Below, one piece after another: positions 6,847 through 8,979 of a DNA stretch of 8,979 bases. The notes under the pieces were generated by a model. It saw only the letters and a program-made list of their open reading frames with translations. It ran no database searches and was not told the DNA's origin. The DNA is from Acidobacteriota bacterium (GTDB taxonomy: Bacteria; Acidobacteriota; Terriglobia; Terriglobales; Acidobacteriaceae), in NCBI GenBank assembly GCA_021810175.1, contig JAJZJJ010000080.1, positions 1 through 8,979 on the forward strand, written 5' to 3'. The number at the start of each line of letters is the position of its first letter. Within the stretch, counting starts at the first letter, position 1. A program made the position numbers and the translations under genes.

Positions 6847-7335
6847 ATGCCCGAACACATTAAGAAAAAGCTCCAGGAAGAAATCAGACAGCTTGAGCAC
6901 GAACTCGCGCACGAACTGCCCGCCGAGATCAAAAAAGCTGTCGCCATGGGCGACCTCAGCGAAAACGCCGAATATCACATGGCAAAACAGCGCCAGGAGT
7001 TCGTCAACGCTCGCCTCGGCCAGCTCAAGAAGCGCATGGCGGAGCTGGCCCTCGTCAATCTCTCGAATATTCCGCACGACCGTGTCGCTTTTGGTTCTAC
7101 CGTGCTCGTCTACGATGTCTCCAAGGATGAGAAAATCGAGTACAAGCTCGTGACCAGCGAGGAATCGGACGTTACCAACGGCCTCATCTCGACCACCTCG
7201 CCGATCGGCAGAGCTCTCGTAGGCAAGCAGGTTGGAGATATGGCCACCGTGGTCACTCCCAATGGAAAACGCGAAATGGAAGTTCTGAGGCTGGCTACCA
7301 TCCACGACGAAGCTGAAGCCGAAGCCGGAAAGTAG
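6847..7335 (+). CDS. greA: Transcription elongation factor GreA
   Basis: Binds in the secondary channel of RNA polymerase and stimulates cleavage of backtracked RNA so that stalled complexes resume. At 162 residues it has the standard length and layout: an N-terminal antiparallel coiled coil (about 5-75) and a C-terminal FKBP-like domain (about 82-155). The coiled-coil tip carries GDLSENAEYHMAK (35-47), with Asp36 and Glu39 matching the metal-holding acidic pair of E. coli GreA (D41, E44). The C-terminal domain has the signature SPIGRALVGKQVGDMATVV. The ATG at 6847 is chosen because the frame is closed by TGA at 6832 with no other start between. The ribosome site is weak (ACGG). It is preceded by a long structured leader and followed 10 bp later by the phosphatidyltransferase gene, probably co-transcribed. 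Confidence 0.97.
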   Translation: MPEHIKKKLQEEIRQLEHELAHELPAEIKKAVAMGDLSENAEYHMAKQRQEFVNARLGQLKKRMAELALVNLSNIPHDRVAFGSTVLVYDVSKDEKIEYKLVTSEESDVTNGLISTTSPIGRALVGKQVGDMATVVTPNGKREMEVLRLATIHDEAEAEAGK

Positions 7336-7345
7336 AAGCCGCCCC

Positions 7346-8068
7346 ATGGGCTCCGATCAAGCATCCCGCCACACCTGGACCAGCGCCTTCGGGCGCGCCT
7401 GCGGAGTGTTGCTTCAGGCGATCGTCAACGGCCTGTCCCTCACCCGCATCTCCCCCAATGTCCTGACCTTCATCGGCCTGCTCATCAATACCGGCGCGGC
7501 CTTCCTCTTCGGATTCGCCAACGAACACAATTACGTTCGGATGTTCCTCTATGCCGGCCTCGTCATCATCGGCGCCGGCATCTTCGACATGGTCGACGGC
7601 CGCGTCGCCCGCCAGACCCATCAGGTCACCGTCTTCGGCGCCTTCTTCGACTCCGTCATCGACCGCTACTCCGATGTCGTCCTCTTCTTCGGACTGCTCG
7701 TCTTCTACGCTCGCGGCAACCGCCTCTTCTACGTCTTCCTCGCCGCCTTTGTCATGATCACCTCGCTGATGGTCAGCTACACCCGCGCCCGCGCTGAGGC
7801 CCTCATCGGCAAATGCAAAGTCGGCTTCATGGAGCGCCCTGAGCGCGTGGTCCTCATCATCCTCGGCTCGCTCTTCGAGCGCTGGGGCGTCATGGCCCCC
7901 GTCCTGTGGGTCCTGGCCGTCATCTCCACCATCACTGTCATCCACCGCATCCGTTACACCTGGCAGCAAACGCGCCATCTTGCGCCCGCGGCGGACCTCC
8001 AGCCGCTTCCGCTCCGGCAGCCCGATTCCCGGCCCACCCTGCCCACTCCCGACACCCCTCACGCCTGA
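7346..8068 (+). CDS. CDP-alcohol phosphatidyltransferase, phosphatidylinositol-phosphate-synthase-like
   Basis: Inner-membrane enzyme of 240 residues that swaps CMP in a CDP-alcohol (usually CDP-diacylglycerol) for another alcohol. The full family motif is present: D81-x2-D84-G85-x2-A88-R89-x8-G98-x3-D102-x3-D106, which holds the metal ions and CDP. About six membrane segments can be drawn, including 38-58, 67-80, 111-121, 127-144, 167-176 and 183-199. The block YTRARAEALIGKCKVGFMERPER (145-167) resembles actinobacterial phosphatidylinositol-phosphate synthases and archaetidylinositol-phosphate synthases more than PgsA or PssA, so inositol phosphate is a reasonable but unproven acceptor. The tail after about 210 is Pro/Arg-rich and probably disordered. 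The ATG starts 10 bp after the greA stop with no strong ribosome site of its own (GGAAAG lies in the end of greA), suggesting translational coupling. Confidence 0.92.
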   Translation: MGSDQASRHTWTSAFGRACGVLLQAIVNGLSLTRISPNVLTFIGLLINTGAAFLFGFANEHNYVRMFLYAGLVIIGAGIFDMVDGRVARQTHQVTVFGAFFDSVIDRYSDVVLFFGLLVFYARGNRLFYVFLAAFVMITSLMVSYTRARAEALIGKCKVGFMERPERVVLIILGSLFERWGVMAPVLWVLAVISTITVIHRIRYTWQQTRHLAPAADLQPLPLRQPDSRPTLPTPDTPHA

Positions 8069-8096
8069 TCCGAGGTCTTCCCAAAGGTCCTCGCCA

Positions 8097-8116
8097 GTTC
8101 AGGCGCTCGGCTGAAC
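8097..8116 (+). terminator. Hairpin after the greA-phosphatidyltransferase unit
   Basis: Perfect 6-bp inverted repeat GTTCAG (8097-8102) / CTGAAC (8111-8116) with an 8-base loop, 28 bp after the phosphatidyltransferase stop. No U-run follows, so termination is only suggested by position. Confidence 0.35.
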
Positions 8117-8224
8117 AGCCGCACATCCCCACCCTCCCGCACCGGAGTCTGCCGCCTTCACACCAGACAACCGACCGCGCTCCGCTGCACCAGCAGATTT
8201 CCCCTCGAAAGCTGGAAAGGCCGC

Positions 8225-8243
8225 TCCCGCCAGAGTGGCAGGA
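8225..8243 (-). terminator. Hairpin after the surface-protein gene
   Basis: On the minus strand TCCTGCCA / TGGCGGGA form an 8-bp stem (one G-U pair) around a CTC loop, 23 bp after the stop of the Ig-like surface protein. A CCTTTCC stretch follows but no true U-run. The remainder of the 198-bp convergent gap (8069-8266) shows no gene. Confidence 0.4.
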
Positions 8244-8266
8244 TCGGCCCCCAGGAAACTCCCCGC

Positions 8267-8979
8267 CTACTGGACCGCCGCGGTCACTCCCAGGCTATGC
8301 GTCTGCCCGATCGCCGAAGAGGAGCCGGTCACGTCGACCAGGTAGTTCCCGGCCGCCGCTCCCGAAGTGGTCACCGTGAGTGTGACAGCCGTACTCGGAT
8401 TCGTCACGGTGCCGGGCCCGGTGTTTCCGCCGCTGCCACCGCTACCACCGCTGCCACCCGAACCGCCTCCGCCGCTGATCGGCCCAAGGTTCGCCGATCC
8501 CTTCGACCCTCCACATCCCAGGCTGAATCCCGCAATACAAACGAACAGCAGGATGCCCAGCATACTCCGCCATGCTCGACGTCGCCCCGGCAGCCCAAGG
8601 AAGAGCACACACGCCAGCACTCCTCCCCCACCGCCGAACAGCAGCTCAAGCCGCCGGTTCACAGGCGAAAGCCTCGCGGAGTTCGAGGCCGTCAGGCTCA
8701 CCGAGCTCTTGTCCAGCGAGCAGGCCACCCCGGTTGGCGTTCCCACAATGGAGCAGCTCAGGCTCACATCCCCGCTGAACCCGTTCGTGGGAGTCACGTA
8801 GAGCGTGGTCGTCGCGCTCCCGCTCGTCGAGGCCTTGACGATGGCGCTCGCAGCCGTAATGGAGAAGTCCGATTGCGGATTGGAGATGGGCTGCGAGCTG
8901 CTGAGGTTATAGGACGACGGGTTGTACACCGAGTCCCCGGAATACTGCAGCGTAACGTAGTTCGCTCCCTGGTAGAGTA
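8267..8979 (-). CDS. Ig-like repeat surface/secreted protein with C-terminal membrane module (N-terminus beyond window edge)
   Basis: C-terminal 236 residues of a larger protein; the frame is open at 8979. The first visible residues (NYVTLQYSGDSVYNPS, 6-21) are the end of a bacterial Ig-like (Big_3_5-type) repeat, followed by a second beta-sandwich segment containing TLYVTPTNGFSGDVSLSC (58-75). Then comes a membrane-like module: a Gly-rich first hydrophobic stretch (115-130), the basic turn GRRRAWR (131-137), a second hydrophobic stretch (139-154) and Cys155-Gly-Gly, followed by a Gly/Ser linker (169-185) and a last beta-rich part (194-236) ending GVTAAVQ. This layout resembles many exported proteins I recall from Terriglobia. 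A role in adhesion or surface display is inferred. It converges with the phosphatidyltransferase gene and has no functional partner in the window. Confidence 0.82.
   Translation of the reverse strand, partial: LYQGANYVTLQYSGDSVYNPSSYNLSSSQPISNPQSDFSITAASAIVKASTSGSATTTLYVTPTNGFSGDVSLSCSIVGTPTGVACSLDKSSVSLTASNSARLSPVNRRLELLFGGGGGVLACVLFLGLPGRRRAWRSMLGILLFVCIAGFSLGCGGSKGSANLGPISGGGGSGGSGGSGGSGGNTGPGTVTNPSTAVTLTVTTSGAAAGNYLVDVTGSSSAIGQTHSLGVTAAVQ
8430..8456. repeat. Short tandem repeat, 9-bp unit, coding for a Gly/Ser linker
   Basis: Three head-to-tail copies of CCGCTGCCA (middle copy has A in place of G at the sixth base), followed by a diverged fourth unit. On the coding (minus) strand it encodes the repeated Gly-Ser-Gly triplet of the surface-protein linker. 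The unit is a multiple of three, so slippage would change linker length without a frameshift. Confidence 0.75.

Noticed and set aside
6577..7347. Open 256-codon frame on the minus strand over greA and its leader
   Set aside because: It is antisense to greA, whose coiled-coil and C-terminal signatures are unmistakable; the product has no recognisable domain.
7295..8062. Open 255-codon acidic frame on the minus strand opposite the phosphatidyltransferase
   Set aside because: The Asp/Glu/Gly-rich sequence is the complement of codons for a membrane protein; the plus strand holds the full CDP-alcohol motif.
8367..8801. Pro-rich plus-strand frame opposite the surface protein
   Set aside because: It is the antisense of Gly/Ser codons, and the minus strand has coherent Ig-like strands.

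Overview
The window looks like chromosomal DNA of a GC-rich, diderm, soil-type bacterium, most likely an Acidobacteriota member of the Terriglobia (Acidobacterium/Granulicella/Terriglobus-like). This assignment is inferred from the protein styles, not from a marker gene. The main pointers are the Ig-like surface protein carrying a Gly-rich/Arg-Arg-Arg/Cys-Gly membrane module, the stand-alone CHAD protein beside an exopolyphosphatase, and the overall codon use. No RNA gene, insertion sequence, phage gene or CRISPR array is visible.

Layout. (1) 1-2362, minus strand: a CHAD-domain protein followed 84 bp downstream by a Ppx/GppA phosphatase that runs off the left edge, a likely polyphosphate-related operon. 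(2) 2422-4446, plus strand: an ArnT/PMT-type membrane glycosyltransferase, divergent from the CHAD gene across only about 60 bp. (3) 4447-4511: a short convergent gap with a hairpin. (4) 4512-6506, minus strand: mltG (peptidoglycan endolytic transglycosylase) followed by a LolA/LolB-like lipoprotein gene. (5) 6507-6846: a 340-bp divergent intergenic region with a perfect TATAAT box and a structured leader ahead of greA. (6) 6847-8068, plus strand: greA and, 10 bp later, a CDP-alcohol phosphatidyltransferase with inositol-phosphate-synthase-like signatures. (7) 8069-8266: a convergent gap with hairpins on both strands. (8) 8267-8979, minus strand: the C-terminal part of a large Ig-like repeat surface protein whose N-terminus lies beyond the right edge.

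The genes share a theme of cell envelope (glycosyltransferase, MltG, lipoprotein, phospholipid synthase, surface protein) and phosphate/stringent physiology (CHAD, Ppx/GppA, GreA), but they form several separate transcription units rather than one system. I see no convincing new multi-gene system. The most interesting items are the membrane module apparently inserted into the last Ig-like domain of the surface protein, the greA leader with mutually exclusive hairpins and an in-frame upstream mini-ORF, and the inositol-phosphate-synthase-like enzyme next to greA.
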